Of a stretch of 64,000 nucleotides of DNA, positions 20,256 through 31,896 are shown in pieces. The translations under genes were made by a program, and so were the position numbers. The stretch comes from Aquificota bacterium. GTDB lineage: Bacteria > Aquificota > Aquificia > Aquificales > Aquificaceae. The stretch lies in assembly GCA_018771605.1 (NCBI GenBank), contig CP076324.1, positions 496,001-560,000 on the forward strand, read 5' to 3'. The first letter of the stretch is position 1. The number at the start of each line of letters is the position of its first letter. Below the pieces are notes generated by a model. It was not told the origin of the DNA. It made no database searches and saw nothing but the letters and a program-made list of their open reading frames with translations.

Positions 20256-21269
20256 TTATCTAAACCTTGCCAGTATGGCAAAAAAGGACCAAAGGTCTTT
20301 TGGAACGGTTATCCTTGGTAAAAGATAAGGATCATCACCTTGTTTTATCGTTCTTTTTTCTGTGGTAAAGGCAGAGAGGAAGCTTTTGGAAACTTCTTCC
20401 TTAAAAACTTTGTCGTAATCTCCAAAAGGATATGCAGAATGATAGATTTTTCCTCCGATTAACTCTTCAAGTTCCTTCTTAGCCTCTTCTATTTCCTTCT
20501 TTACCCTTTTTAACCTTTCCTCCTCGCTTTCAAAATCAAGAAATCGCTCAAAATGCTTAAAAAGCTCCTCTTTAAGGTCCTTTTTCCATTCTTTCCTTTC
20601 AAAAAAGGACCTTGGCAGGGAATTTATAAAGTCTTTTACCTCTTTCCTTAGCTTTCCTACTCTTATAGATAGAGAACCCTTCATGGGAAATATTGGAAAG
20701 CCAAGCTTTGGTTCTTCTCCATAAGCATGCATAAGGGACCAATGACCTTTACCATCATAAAAGCCCAATAAATCCTCAGAGTAAAAATCCTTGGTATGGT
20801 GCTTAGAATGCCAGCCTATATCAAAAACGTCTTGCATGGCTCTTAGCTCTTCTTGAGTTAAGAAATCTTGGCTTATTCCATCCTTTAAAAACTCCAAGTT
20901 TGCCTCGTGCATACTTTTGGGACCATAGAGTTCTCTAAGGGATGCCTTACCATTCCAGTAGTCTTCTAAGCTTTTTCTTTTGTAATCTTCTCTTATTATC
21001 CTTGAGGAAGCAACAAAGATCGTTGCCCTAAGTCCATGCTTTTTGAGAAGAGGATAGGCATATATGTAGTTGTCCGCATATCCATCGTCAAAGGTTATTG
21101 CTACAGTTCTTTTTGGAATATCCTTTCCAGAATTTAGAATTTCTATGACTTCATCCAAGGAAATTACACGGAAAAACCTTTTTAAAATGCCCAATTCTAC
21201 GTCAAAGGTTTTCCACCAAAGGTCAAAGGAAGGGTATTTTATTACCTTATGATAAAGGAGGACTATCAT
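20256..21269 (-). CDS. Polysaccharide deacetylase family protein
   Basis: 337-residue NodB-homology protein. The metal Asp pair is in TFDDGYADN (about residue 61) and the zinc HxxxH in GWHSKHHTKD; a long charged insert (about 205-275, many Lys/Glu) follows, and the C-terminal YPFGDYD resembles the distal NodB motif. It probably deacetylates an N-acetyl sugar in envelope polysaccharide. No signal peptide is seen, so a cytoplasmic or lipid-linked substrate is likelier. It overlaps the glycosyltransferase upstream by 4 nt. Confidence 0.85.
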   Translation of the reverse strand: MIVLLYHKVIKYPSFDLWWKTFDVELGILKRFFRVISLDEVIEILNSGKDIPKRTVAITFDDGYADNYIYAYPLLKKHGLRATIFVASSRIIREDYKRKSLEDYWNGKASLRELYGPKSMHEANLEFLKDGISQDFLTQEELRAMQDVFDIGWHSKHHTKDFYSEDLLGFYDGKGHWSLMHAYGEEPKLGFPIFPMKGSLSIRVGKLRKEVKDFINSLPRSFFERKEWKKDLKEELFKHFERFLDFESEEERLKRVKKEIEEAKKELEELIGGKIYHSAYPFGDYDKVFKEEVSKSFLSAFTTEKRTIKQGDDPYLLPRITVPKDLWSFFAILARFR

Positions 21270-22336
21270 TTTATAAGCTCCTCAAAAAGTTCTAAGTATT
21301 TTTTGGCTGTGGATTGAATGGAGAATTTTTGAGCTGTTTGAATAGCTTTCTCTGATATATTGTTATAATCTTCTTCCGATAGATGGAGTGCTATCTTCAT
21401 TTTTTCCAACATGGCTTGGAAATTACCCACCGGCACTGTAAATCCATTTACACCATCTACTAAAAAGCTTCCAACTCCGCCCGCAAGGGTGGATATTACT
21501 ACAAGGCCACAGGCCATGGCCTGAAGAAGAGCGTTAGGAAGTCCTTCAAGGAAGGAGGAAAGGACAAAAAAATCCGATGCATTGAGCAAGTCTTGCACAT
21601 CCTCTCTAAATCCAAGGCCCAAAACACCCTTTTCTGGTATTGACTTGTCCTGAGTATCCAGCCCTACCAAAAGCAAAAAGCAATCCTTACAATCAAGCTT
21701 TAAAAAGGTCTCTATTAGCTTGTCTTGGCCCTTGACCGGTGGGTTCCAATTGGCCACATTTATAAACACCTTTGAGTTTAGAGGTATGCCAAGCTCTTGT
21801 CTTTTGGCAGTCCTCACTGCCCTATTTTTCCTAAACCTATCTGTATCTATACCACTTGGTATAACCCTTAACTTCTCCGGAGGAAAGCCCGCATTGAGCA
21901 TTACCTCTGCTACCTTTTCCGATACGGCCACAAGCCTATCAACCCTGCCATACTTAAACCGAAGGGAGAGGGGGTTTGGCAATCTTGCAGACCTTTTTAC
22001 TGCCACAAGCTTGGGCCTTTTGGTAAGAAAGGGATATACCAAGCTAACAAAGTCCAGGGCATGGGGAGAGTTGGCAATCACTATATTAAAGGATCCATCT
22101 TTTATTATCTTCCAGAGCCTATAATAGTTCATAGGGTTTAGCCGGTTGTACTTATTATGGTGTTCAAAAAAGTGAAAACTTATTTTGTAAGGTGATAGTT
22201 TTTGCACCATTTGGGTGTATTCAAAGGACAAGGCAAGGTGGAAATCCACATGGTTGGATAGCTCACGGGCAAGAAGGAAAACCTGTTCTTTTGTTCCACC
22301 CCAACCTATGCCATCTACCACAGAAAGTAAGCGCAT
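21266..22336 (-). CDS. Glycosyltransferase family 4
   Basis: 356-residue GT-B enzyme. The C-terminal donor domain has the family pattern SSFLEGLPNALLQAMACGL (nucleotide-sugar EX7E) and VIPSGIDTDRF. The N-terminus DGIGWGGTKEQVFLLA is the acceptor Gly-rich loop. ATG 22336 is preferred over an ATG at 22393 that reaches past the neighbouring gene's start. It probably builds LPS or exopolysaccharide with the deacetylase (ATGA overlap). Acceptor and sugar unknown. Confidence 0.88.
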   Translation of the reverse strand: MRLLSVVDGIGWGGTKEQVFLLARELSNHVDFHLALSFEYTQMVQKLSPYKISFHFFEHHNKYNRLNPMNYYRLWKIIKDGSFNIVIANSPHALDFVSLVYPFLTKRPKLVAVKRSARLPNPLSLRFKYGRVDRLVAVSEKVAEVMLNAGFPPEKLRVIPSGIDTDRFRKNRAVRTAKRQELGIPLNSKVFINVANWNPPVKGQDKLIETFLKLDCKDCFLLLVGLDTQDKSIPEKGVLGLGFREDVQDLLNASDFFVLSSFLEGLPNALLQAMACGLVVISTLAGGVGSFLVDGVNGFTVPVGNFQAMLEKMKIALHLSEEDYNNISEKAIQTAQKFSIQSTAKKYLELFEELIK

Positions 22337-22375
22337 TCTAATATAATAACAAGGTATAGAGAAGGGAGGTAAGCT

Positions 22376-22768
22376 ATGGAACAAAGTCTTCAAGAGCTTA
22401 GAACTCTACTCAAAAGAATAGAACTAATCATAGCCCAGCATATAAACTATGTGGATAGGTTAAAAAAGAGCTTGAGGAGTGGCGAGGCCTTTCCTCACAA
22501 GAAATGTACCGAATGCGCCTTTGGTAAGCTTTTTTATTCGGAGATCTGGCCCAACAAGGACCAATATACGTTGGAGATTGCCAACCTTTTGGAAAACATA
22601 GAAAGGCTTCATTGCGATTTTCACCAAAAGGCCTTTGAGATAGAATCGGTGGCCACTCAAGAGGAGAAATTGAAAATATTAAAGGAAGTGGAAGAGTATT
22701 CCATGAGTTTGCTTAATCCTCTCTTATCCCTGAGGGGTAAGTTAAAAAGGCTATTCAACGAAGGTTAA
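22376..22768 (+). CDS. CZB-domain (chemoreceptor zinc-binding) protein
   Basis: 130-residue all-helical protein with the CZB motif: an early His (IIAQHINYV), CAFGKLF and HCDFH (HxxxH), the 3 His/1 Cys zinc set of CZB domains. CZB domains sense zinc or HOCl, usually fused to chemoreceptors or diguanylate cyclases; here it stands alone. It is monocistronic between a divergent glycosyltransferase and hsp20. GGGAGGTAAGCT precedes the ATG. A soluble sensor or adaptor is plausible. Confidence 0.8.
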   Translation: MEQSLQELRTLLKRIELIIAQHINYVDRLKKSLRSGEAFPHKKCTECAFGKLFYSEIWPNKDQYTLEIANLLENIERLHCDFHQKAFEIESVATQEEKLKILKEVEEYSMSLLNPLLSLRGKLKRLFNEG

Positions 22769-22778
22769 ACAGTGTGTT

Positions 22779-22815
22779 TCAAAAGGGCCGAACCGTAGGT
22801 AGAGTGGCCTTTTGA
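22779..22815 (+). terminator. Hairpin terminator after CZB gene
   Basis: TCAAAAGGGCC and GGCCTTTTGA form a 10-bp stem with one bulged G around a 16-nt loop. The A and T tracts on the arms give a terminator-like structure just before the hsp20 promoter. Confidence 0.6.
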
Positions 22816-22834
22816 TATTCCCCTCAAAAGATTC

Positions 22835-22862
22835 TTGACATTTTATAATATCGGACTAAAAT
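22835..22862 (+). promoter_or_regulatory. Sigma70-type promoter of hsp20
   Basis: TTGACA (22835-22840), 16-bp spacer, TAAAAT (22857-22862), about 37 nt before the hsp20 ATG. It is one of the two best -35/-10 pairs in the window. No CIRCE repeat is visible. Confidence 0.7.
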
Positions 22863-22899
22863 TAATTTATGTAAAAACACTTAAAAGAAGGTGAGAGCC

Positions 22900-23331
22900 A
22901 TGAGAAGAGGACTTATGCTATGGAGCCCGTTTGCAGAAATTGAACGCATAAGGAGAGAGTTTGATAGGCTTATGGAAGAGCTAATGCCAAGGGAAGAAGG
23001 TGAAAGGGTATTTGCCCCTGTGGTGGATGTATATGAGACAGACCAAGAGCTTGTTGTAAAGGCAGAACTTCCCGGCGTTAAGAAGGAGAATGTGGAAGTT
23101 ACCATCAGAGACAACGCACTACATATAAGGGGAGAAAAGAAAGAAGAAAAGGAAGAGAAAACAGAAACCTACCACAGGGTTGAAAGGGTATACGGAAAGT
23201 TTGAAAGGGTTATACCTCTTCCTACCGATGTAAAGGTGGAAGCTGCAAAGGCAGAGTTTAAGGATGGCGTTTTGGAAATAAGGATACCAAAGGCTGAAAG
23301 CTCCAAAGAAAAGAAGATTGAAATAAGCTAA
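22900..23331 (+). CDS. Small heat-shock protein, Hsp20/alpha-crystallin family
   Basis: 143-residue ATP-independent chaperone that holds unfolding proteins. The alpha-crystallin domain (about 38-130) contains ELPGVKKENVEV, the beta-strand YGKFERVIPLP and the terminal GVLEIRIPKAE; the short N-terminus WSPFAEIERIRREFDRL is typical of bacterial class A. ATG 22900 sits after AAGGTGAG; the GTG at 22891 is part of that site. It has its own TTGACA/TAAAAT promoter and ends overlapping the convergent murA by 4 nt. Confidence 0.93.
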   Translation: MRRGLMLWSPFAEIERIRREFDRLMEELMPREEGERVFAPVVDVYETDQELVVKAELPGVKKENVEVTIRDNALHIRGEKKEEKEEKTETYHRVERVYGKFERVIPLPTDVKVEAAKAEFKDGVLEIRIPKAESSKEKKIEIS

Positions 23332-24614
23332 GACTCTCTTATGGGCAACCTCTCTATGGTTGCCCCAAGCTCTTTTAACTTTTTTTCAAGCCTTTCGTAG
23401 CCTCTGTCTAAGTGGTATATATCCCTTACCAAGGTATTCCCCTCTGCTACAAGCCCAGCCAAAACAAGGCTTGCGGAAGCTCTAAGGTCTGTGGAATAAA
23501 CCTCTGCTCCATAAAGCCTTTCCACTCCCCTTACTATGGCAATCCTGTCTTTTACATGTATGTCTGCGCCCATCCTCTGAAGCTCTGCCACATGTTGAAA
23601 TCGGTTTTCAAAGATGTTTTCCCTTATTTCAGACACACCATTGGCAAGACAGCACAGGACCATAAATTGGGCTTGCATATCTGTAGGAAAGCCAGGGTAT
23701 TCCATGGTGGATATGCTAAGTGGTTTAATCCCCTTACCGCCCTTTACCCTTACTCTATCAAGGCTGAGGATTTCAAGGTCTGCGCCAGCTTCTTTTAACT
23801 TTTCCATAACGCTTCCAAGATGTTCAACCCTTAAGTCTTCAAGTACAATATCCCCACCTGTTATAAAGCCTGCCACCATGAGGGTCCCAGCCTCTATCCT
23901 GTCTGGTATAACTCTATGACTAAAGCCTCTAAGGTATGGATTTCCCCTTATAATGGCGGTTCTGTCTTCTATCTCTATCTCTGCTCCCATCTTTCTCAAG
24001 ACCTCTACGAGGTCCATAACTTCTGGCTCAAGGGCTATGTTTCTTAAAATACTTCTCTTCTCAAGCCTGCTAAGGAAAAGAAGAGCGTTCTCAGTGCCAG
24101 TGACCGTTATTACCTCAAAGGTGTACTCTACTGGTTTTATTTCTTTTAACTCAAGGTGTATATAGCCATGCTTGATTTCTATATGGGCTCCTGCCCTTTC
24201 AAAGACTTTAAGATGTTGGTCTATGGACCTTACTCCTATGGAGCATCCTCCAGGCATAGAAACGACAGCTTTTCCAAACCTTGCCAAAAGTGGACCCATG
24301 ACAAGCACGGAAGCCCTCATACGCCTTACCATTTCATCTGGAGCTTCATAACTCCTAAGGTATTTTGCGTTTAAACTTACCCTTCCTTCCTTGAACTCTG
24401 CTTCCACTCCCAAGTTCTGCAAAAGCTCAAGAGTTGTCCTTGTATCAAGTAAATCTGGAACGTTTTCTATTTGGCAAGTTTGGTCTGTGAGTATGCTTGC
24501 CATAAGTATGGGAAGGGATGCGTTCTTTGACCCAGAGACTCTTACTTTGCCCCTTAAGGGCCTTCCACCCTCAACCAAAAAGGCCTCAGAAGTATATAAT
24601 ATGGTGTTTTTCAT
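23328..24614 (-). CDS. murA: UDP-N-acetylglucosamine 1-carboxyvinyltransferase
   Basis: Transfers enolpyruvate from PEP to UDP-GlcNAc, the first committed step of peptidoglycan synthesis; target of fosfomycin in many species. The 428-residue chain has GSKNASLPIL at the N-terminus and PGGCSIG with catalytic Cys124, so it should be fosfomycin-sensitive by this residue. Its ATG lies inside the preceding 58-residue gene (29-nt overlap), so it is translationally coupled to that and to the RAM-domain gene. Confidence 0.95.
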   Translation of the reverse strand: MKNTILYTSEAFLVEGGRPLRGKVRVSGSKNASLPILMASILTDQTCQIENVPDLLDTRTTLELLQNLGVEAEFKEGRVSLNAKYLRSYEAPDEMVRRMRASVLVMGPLLARFGKAVVSMPGGCSIGVRSIDQHLKVFERAGAHIEIKHGYIHLELKEIKPVEYTFEVITVTGTENALLFLSRLEKRSILRNIALEPEVMDLVEVLRKMGAEIEIEDRTAIIRGNPYLRGFSHRVIPDRIEAGTLMVAGFITGGDIVLEDLRVEHLGSVMEKLKEAGADLEILSLDRVRVKGGKGIKPLSISTMEYPGFPTDMQAQFMVLCCLANGVSEIRENIFENRFQHVAELQRMGADIHVKDRIAIVRGVERLYGAEVYSTDLRASASLVLAGLVAEGNTLVRDIYHLDRGYERLEKKLKELGATIERLPIRES

Positions 24615-24762
24615 CTTTGTTTATTATTATCTTTACCACATCGCCCTTCTTGGAGTAAAAAATCTCAACTCCATCATCCTCTTCTTTGTGTACTGCAGGC
24701 TCTTCCGAATATATAACCACAATCCTTTTTTCCTCTTCCACTACCAAAGGAAGATCTCTCAT
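24586..24762 (-). CDS. 58-residue acidic protein between Lrp-like gene and murA
   Basis: ATG at 24762 overlaps the preceding TGA stop (ATGA), and the stop at 24586 lies 29 nt inside murA. The product is acidic with alternating beta-like segments (RIVVIYSEEP, GVEIFYSKKGDVVKIII). It resembles small YxxxGDVV-type beta proteins, but I cannot place it in a family. Tight coupling on both sides is the main evidence that it is a real gene. Confidence 0.6.
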   Translation of the reverse strand: MRDLPLVVEEEKRIVVIYSEEPAVHKEEDDGVEIFYSKKGDVVKIIINKDEKHHIIYF

Positions 24763-25058
24763 ATCCTTACTACTACACAGGTAAGTGCCTCTTTTACTCC
24801 CTCCAAGGAGTGTATTTTGTTTATAACAAGCCTACCAAGCTCATCTTGATTCCTTAGTTCTGCAAAGACTATTATGTCGTAGGGTCCTGTTACCACATCC
24901 GCTGTCTTTATACCCTCAAAGGTTGAAAGGGCAAGCATAATGGATGGTATCTCCCTTGGGTCAGCCTTTATGAGTATGTAAGCCTTTATAGAGTACTCGC
25001 TTTCAAGCTCCATTAGCTCTGTTATGGACATAGGATAGTTTTCGCCCTGTGTTTGCAT
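24759..25058 (-). CDS. Stand-alone Lrp/AsnC ligand-binding (RAM) domain protein
   Basis: 99 residues forming one RAM domain: AYILIKADPREIPSIMLALS, then TGPYDIIVFAELRN and the terminal VKEALTCVVV. There is no helix-turn-helix. Such SMA-like proteins bind amino acids or modulate full-length Lrp regulators. ATG 25058 is fixed by GCAGGAGGTAGAAG and lies 56 nt inside hemA. A link to heme synthesis (glutamyl-tRNA use) or to murA is possible but unproven. Confidence 0.8.
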   Translation of the reverse strand: MQTQGENYPMSITELMELESEYSIKAYILIKADPREIPSIMLALSTFEGIKTADVVTGPYDIIVFAELRNQDELGRLVINKIHSLEGVKEALTCVVVRI

Positions 25059-26232
25059 CTTCTACCTCCTGCAGGAATATTTTAACCAACTTTTCGGCCA
25101 AGGATGGGTCTTTTCTTATCTCTTCTATGGCTTTATGGATTAATCTTTTCAACATAGGGTTGTTGTCTTGCATGAAGCTCCAACTTTCCTTAATTCTTAT
25201 TATTATGTCTTCCACTTCCAGCACCTGTAGCCATTTCATAAACTTTCCCACCTCATCCCAAACTATTATCTCACCCTTTTCCTTTTCCTTTAGTCTTTCC
25301 TTTAGGTTCTTTTCTGCCACATCCTGAAGGTCGTCAATATCATAAAGAAATACTTCATCAATTTGACTTATGGCAGGGTCTACATTCCTTGGTACAGAAA
25401 TATCTATGAAGAATATGGGCTTGTAGCCCCTTTTCTTTATGGCTTTTTTTACCATTTGATAGTCTATGATGTACTTTTTACTTCCCGTAGAAACTATAAC
25501 TATATCAAACTCATGAAGGTAGTCCGCAAGTTCTTCAAACCTAAGCACATTTCCTTCCAGCTCCTTAGCAAGCTCCACAGCCCTCTCATAAGTTCTATTG
25601 GTTATAAAGAGATGAGCTTTTAGCTTTTTTAAGTACTTGGCAGAAAGCTCTGCCATTTCACCCGCACCTACCAAAAGCACCTTTACATTGGCGAGATTAC
25701 CGAATATCCTTTTGGCAAGTTCCACTGCCACATAGCTTACAGATATGGCATTCCTCCCTATACCCGTCTCCGTCCTAACCCTCTTGGCTGTCCTCAGAGC
25801 CTTTTCATAAAGTCTGTTTAATACCTTTCCTGTACAGCCAAGCTCTTTTGCTATTCGGTAAGCTTCCTTAAATTGGCTTACTATCTGAGTTTCTCCCACC
25901 ACCATAGATTCCAAACCGCTTGCCACCCTAAAAACATGGGCAACAGCCTTATCTCCCTCCAAAAAGAAGGAATTTTTTCTAATTTTTACATCTGCACCCT
26001 TTAGTCTTATAAGTTCAAGGACAAGCTTATCTATGGCTTCATAATTCTCTGCAACGCCGTAGACCTCCACCCTATTGCATGTGGATAAGAGCATAAGCTC
26101 CTTAATACCATCTATGGTTTTTAAAGGTGGAAGAAGATAGTATGCATCATCTCTACTACAGGCGAGAAGCTCTCTATCTTCTACTGGGGCAGTTTTAAAA
26201 TTTACGCCCCATGCAAATATGCGATTCATCAT
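25003..26232 (-). CDS. hemA: Glutamyl-tRNA reductase
   Basis: Reduces glutamyl-tRNA(Glu) to glutamate-1-semialdehyde, the first step of C5 tetrapyrrole synthesis. The 409-residue chain has catalytic Cys52 in STCNRVEVYG, GETQIVSQ and the NADPH motif VLLVGAGEMAELSAKYL, with a C-terminal dimerization helix region. Two ATGs (26232, 26229) are possible; a minus-strand TAATAT ends 8 nt before the first, with no Shine-Dalgarno. Divergent from hisS. Confidence 0.95.
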   Translation of the reverse strand: MMNRIFAWGVNFKTAPVEDRELLACSRDDAYYLLPPLKTIDGIKELMLLSTCNRVEVYGVAENYEAIDKLVLELIRLKGADVKIRKNSFFLEGDKAVAHVFRVASGLESMVVGETQIVSQFKEAYRIAKELGCTGKVLNRLYEKALRTAKRVRTETGIGRNAISVSYVAVELAKRIFGNLANVKVLLVGAGEMAELSAKYLKKLKAHLFITNRTYERAVELAKELEGNVLRFEELADYLHEFDIVIVSTGSKKYIIDYQMVKKAIKKRGYKPIFFIDISVPRNVDPAISQIDEVFLYDIDDLQDVAEKNLKERLKEKEKGEIIVWDEVGKFMKWLQVLEVEDIIIRIKESWSFMQDNNPMLKRLIHKAIEEIRKDPSLAEKLVKIFLQEVEDANTGRKLSYVHNRANGA

Positions 26233-26265
26233 GTATAAATATATTACTCCACCATAGGCCAGAAG

Positions 26266-26271
26266 TATAAT
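26266..26271 (+). promoter_or_regulatory. TATAAT box of likely leaderless hisS
   Basis: A consensus TATAAT ends 8 nt before the hisS ATG at 26280, with only TTATCTTT between and no Shine-Dalgarno. A start point 6-8 nt downstream would fall on or beside the ATG. Confidence 0.6.
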
Positions 26272-26279
26272 TTATCTTT

Positions 26280-27494
26280 ATGCCAGAATTTCAGAGCGTA
26301 AGAGGCTTTCATGACCTTTTTGGAGAAGAGCTTAAAAGGTTTAGGTATGTTTCAAACCTCATAAGAGAAAAGCTAAGGCTTTATAACTTTGAGGAGATAA
26401 TACTTCCTGTGGTGGAATACCTTGAGGTCTTTCAAAGGAGCATAGGTGAAGCCACAGATATAGTGCAAAAGGAGATGTTTGCCTTTCAGGACAGAAAAGG
26501 CAGATGGCTTGCCTTAAGGCCCGAAGGCACCGCAGGTGCAGCAAGAGCCTATGTGCAAAACAGGCTGTATGCTCTAAAGCCTTACGTAAAGCTCTTTTAT
26601 GAAGGTCCCATGTTCCGTTATGAGCGCCCACAGGCTGGTAGATACAGACAGTTTCACCAAATCGGTGCAGAGGTCTTTGGTTCCTTGGACCCCCATGTGG
26701 ATGCGGAAATAATCCAGCTTGTTTATGAGATTTTGTCGGAGTTAAAGGTGGAAGTTATCATAGAGATAAACTCCATAGGTTGTAAGGTTTGCAGGCCAGC
26801 ATACAGGGAGGCTTTAATAAACTACCTTAACACGGTTGAGGGTGGTCTCTGTGAAGTTTGTCTTGATAGAAAGGATAGGAACCCCCTTAGGGTGCTTGAT
26901 TGTAAGGTCCCCACCTGTAAGGAGGCGGTTAAAGAAGCTCCAAAGATGGTAGATTTTCTTTGTGAGGAATGTTCTCAGCATTATTCAAAGCTAAAGGAAT
27001 ATTTAACAGTTCTTTCCATACCATATAGAGAAAATCCAAACTTGGTAAGAGGTCTGGACTATTACACAAAAACTGTATTTGAAGCAGTTTCTACAGAACT
27101 TGATATAACTGTCATAGCAGGTGGAAGGTATGATTACCTTGTAGAGGAGTTTGGAGGACCACCCACGCCTGCCATAGGCTTTGCTGTGGGTGTAGAAAGG
27201 CTTTCTATGCTTGTAAAAGACCTTCCATTGGAGGAACCTCTATACGTGGTTGTGCCTTTTGGTGATGTTATGGACTATGCCCTTATGGTGGCCAAAAGCC
27301 TCAGGTCAGAAGGGAAGAGGGTAGAGGTTTCTTACAGAAAGGGAGGCCTCAAAAAACAGCTTGAGTTTGCCCATAAGATAGGCGCCCAGTATGCGGTTAT
27401 AGTGGGTGAGGAGGAAAAGGCAGGAGGCTTTTACACACTAAAGAATATGGAAACGGGAGAGCAGGTAAGGGTGGAACTTAGCCCTATCTTTTAG
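26280..27494 (+). CDS. hisS: Histidyl-tRNA synthetase
   Basis: Class II aminoacyl-tRNA synthetase. The 404-residue chain has motif 2 (FYEGPMFRYERPQAGRYRQF, about 102-121), the histidine loop GLDYYTKTVFE, motif 3 GFAVGVERL and a C-terminal anticodon-binding domain. A CxxC-C-C insert (GCKVC, GLCEVC, CEEC) is present in the middle, as in several thermophile HisRS, probably metal-binding. Its 3' end overlaps the convergent histidine kinase by 11 nt. Confidence 0.95.
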   Translation: MPEFQSVRGFHDLFGEELKRFRYVSNLIREKLRLYNFEEIILPVVEYLEVFQRSIGEATDIVQKEMFAFQDRKGRWLALRPEGTAGAARAYVQNRLYALKPYVKLFYEGPMFRYERPQAGRYRQFHQIGAEVFGSLDPHVDAEIIQLVYEILSELKVEVIIEINSIGCKVCRPAYREALINYLNTVEGGLCEVCLDRKDRNPLRVLDCKVPTCKEAVKEAPKMVDFLCEECSQHYSKLKEYLTVLSIPYRENPNLVRGLDYYTKTVFEAVSTELDITVIAGGRYDYLVEEFGGPPTPAIGFAVGVERLSMLVKDLPLEEPLYVVVPFGDVMDYALMVAKSLRSEGKRVEVSYRKGGLKKQLEFAHKIGAQYAVIVGEEEKAGGFYTLKNMETGEQVRVELSPIF

Positions 27495-28458
27495 CAAAGC
27501 TAAGGAAAACCGTATAGCCTTTTTTTATCCTTACATTCAAGCTAAAACCATATCTTTTAACCACTTCTTTTGTTAATTCAAAGCCCAAACCCATGCCGGA
27601 GTTTTCCACATGGCTTACATCATTTCTTATTATCAAAGCACCAACCTTAGGACATATTTTGATATGCACCATGCTTTTTGAGTGTTTTATTGCATTGCTA
27701 ATCAAGTTATAAAGCACATCATCAAGGTCTGCCCTGTTCATAAAAACCTGCATGTCCTTTAAGTGAAGTATTAACCTCTTTCTTTTAAGCTCCTCATCAA
27801 AGTAAGATAAACTTTCCAATATAAGCTCTTTTACATTGAGGAAATCCTTCTCCAGTTTTATGTTTTCTCTTGCCAAGTTGGTGAATATACTAAAATCCCT
27901 TTGAGCTTTTAATACACTTTTTTCTATCCTTTGTATATTTCTATCCTCTGGGTATGATTTTTTTAGCAAAGCGATCAGAACCTTTTGAGTGGATATGAGG
28001 TTTCCCAATCGGTGAGTTAAGGCAAGCATTAGCCTTTTTATCCATTCTTCCTTCTCTTTAAGCCTTTTTATATAACCTTCTACCACCGTTTGATATAAGA
28101 AAACAAGGGCCAAAACCAAGAAAAACTCCACTATAAGAAGCCTTTTCATAAGCTGGTTTATCCTCTCGTTAAGATATTCCTTTTTAATGCCTACCTTTAC
28201 ACTTTTAAAGGGGTCTAAGGGGTTATCAAAGACATAAACTCTATATAGTTCTTCTGGAAATGGGTTTATTACCACCCTTTCATCGCCTTTATACTCCTTG
28301 TTGTGTAGATAGATGGTAAAACTTTGATAGGCAAGTCTATATATATGCTCTTCCTCTATCTTTTTTACCTCAAGGAATACGGTAAGGTTTATAAGGCTTA
28401 GGCCCAAAACCAACAAAAGGAATAGGGAAATATAAAGCCAAAGCTTTTCAAGGTTCAA
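27484..28458 (-). CDS. Sensor histidine kinase
   Basis: 324-residue membrane kinase: two membrane helices (about 8-29 and 107-126) flank a periplasmic sensor of about 75 residues. The phosphoacceptor box is ALTHRLGNLIST (His149), which lacks the acidic residue usually after His. The ATPase has the N box NLISNAIKHS and a G box NSGMGLG; the D box (GALIIRND) is atypical. It overlaps the response regulator by 11 nt. Signal unknown; conserved function is likely given the intact pair. Confidence 0.85.
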   Translation of the reverse strand: MNLEKLWLYISLFLLLVLGLSLINLTVFLEVKKIEEEHIYRLAYQSFTIYLHNKEYKGDERVVINPFPEELYRVYVFDNPLDPFKSVKVGIKKEYLNERINQLMKRLLIVEFFLVLALVFLYQTVVEGYIKRLKEKEEWIKRLMLALTHRLGNLISTQKVLIALLKKSYPEDRNIQRIEKSVLKAQRDFSIFTNLARENIKLEKDFLNVKELILESLSYFDEELKRKRLILHLKDMQVFMNRADLDDVLYNLISNAIKHSKSMVHIKICPKVGALIIRNDVSHVENSGMGLGFELTKEVVKRYGFSLNVRIKKGYTVFLSFAKR

Positions 28459-29095
28459 CTCTGTATCCCCAGCCCTTCTGTGATGTTATAAAGCCTTCCG
28501 GCAGGATCTTTCTCAAGTTCTTTATGTGGGTTCTAACCACCTCATCACCCACCACCTCATCACCCCAAACGTAGTTAAGTAGCTCTTGTGTAGGTACATA
28601 CCTTCCCCTGTTTTCCACCAAGTACTTTAACAAAAGCCAATCCTTTTTAGCAAGGCTTACCTCTTTGCCATCCACCCAAACCCTGCCCGTCTCAAGGTCT
28701 ATCTCTACTTTGCCAAGGCGTAGCTTTTCCCGCCTTACCACCCTCCTGTGTAGGGCTTTTATCCTCAGAAGCAACTCCTTTGGTTCAAAGGGCTTTGTAA
28801 GATAGTCGTCCGCACCAAGAGAAAAGCACCTTTCCTTATCCTCAAGCCTTCCCTTTGCCGTAAGTATAAGCACGGGCGTATTGTTCCCCCTTTTTCTTAG
28901 CTCCTTTAAAAGATCTTCTCCACTCACATGTGGCATCATAAGGTCCAACACTATCACATCATAACAAGACACTTCAAGCAAATCAAAAAACTCCCTACTG
29001 TCCTCTATCCAATCCACCACAAGCCCTTCCGAGTTTAAATATTCCTTTAAAGACTCCCCCAAAAGCTTGTCATCTTCTACCAACAGAACCTTCAC
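28448..29095 (-). CDS. OmpR/PhoB-family response regulator
   Basis: 215 residues. The receiver has acidic pair EDD (7-9), phospho-Asp51 in VLDLMMP, the Thr of ILTAKG and Lys of LTKPFEP. The winged-helix effector carries RTHIKNLRKIL. Start is GTG 29095; a minus-strand TATAAT (29104-29109) lies 8 nt before it, within the radA 3' end, with no Shine-Dalgarno. It forms an operon with the sensor kinase. Confidence 0.93.
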   Translation of the reverse strand: MKVLLVEDDKLLGESLKEYLNSEGLVVDWIEDSREFFDLLEVSCYDVIVLDLMMPHVSGEDLLKELRKRGNNTPVLILTAKGRLEDKERCFSLGADDYLTKPFEPKELLLRIKALHRRVVRREKLRLGKVEIDLETGRVWVDGKEVSLAKKDWLLLKYLVENRGRYVPTQELLNYVWGDEVVGDEVVRTHIKNLRKILPEGFITSQKGWGYRVEP

Positions 29096-29099
29096 AAGT

Positions 29100-31831
<2,732 letters not shown>

Positions 31832-31896
31832 TTAAATTATAGTTCAACGATATACGATGAAAAATCTGCTTGTCTAAAATTAGCAACCTCAGAACT

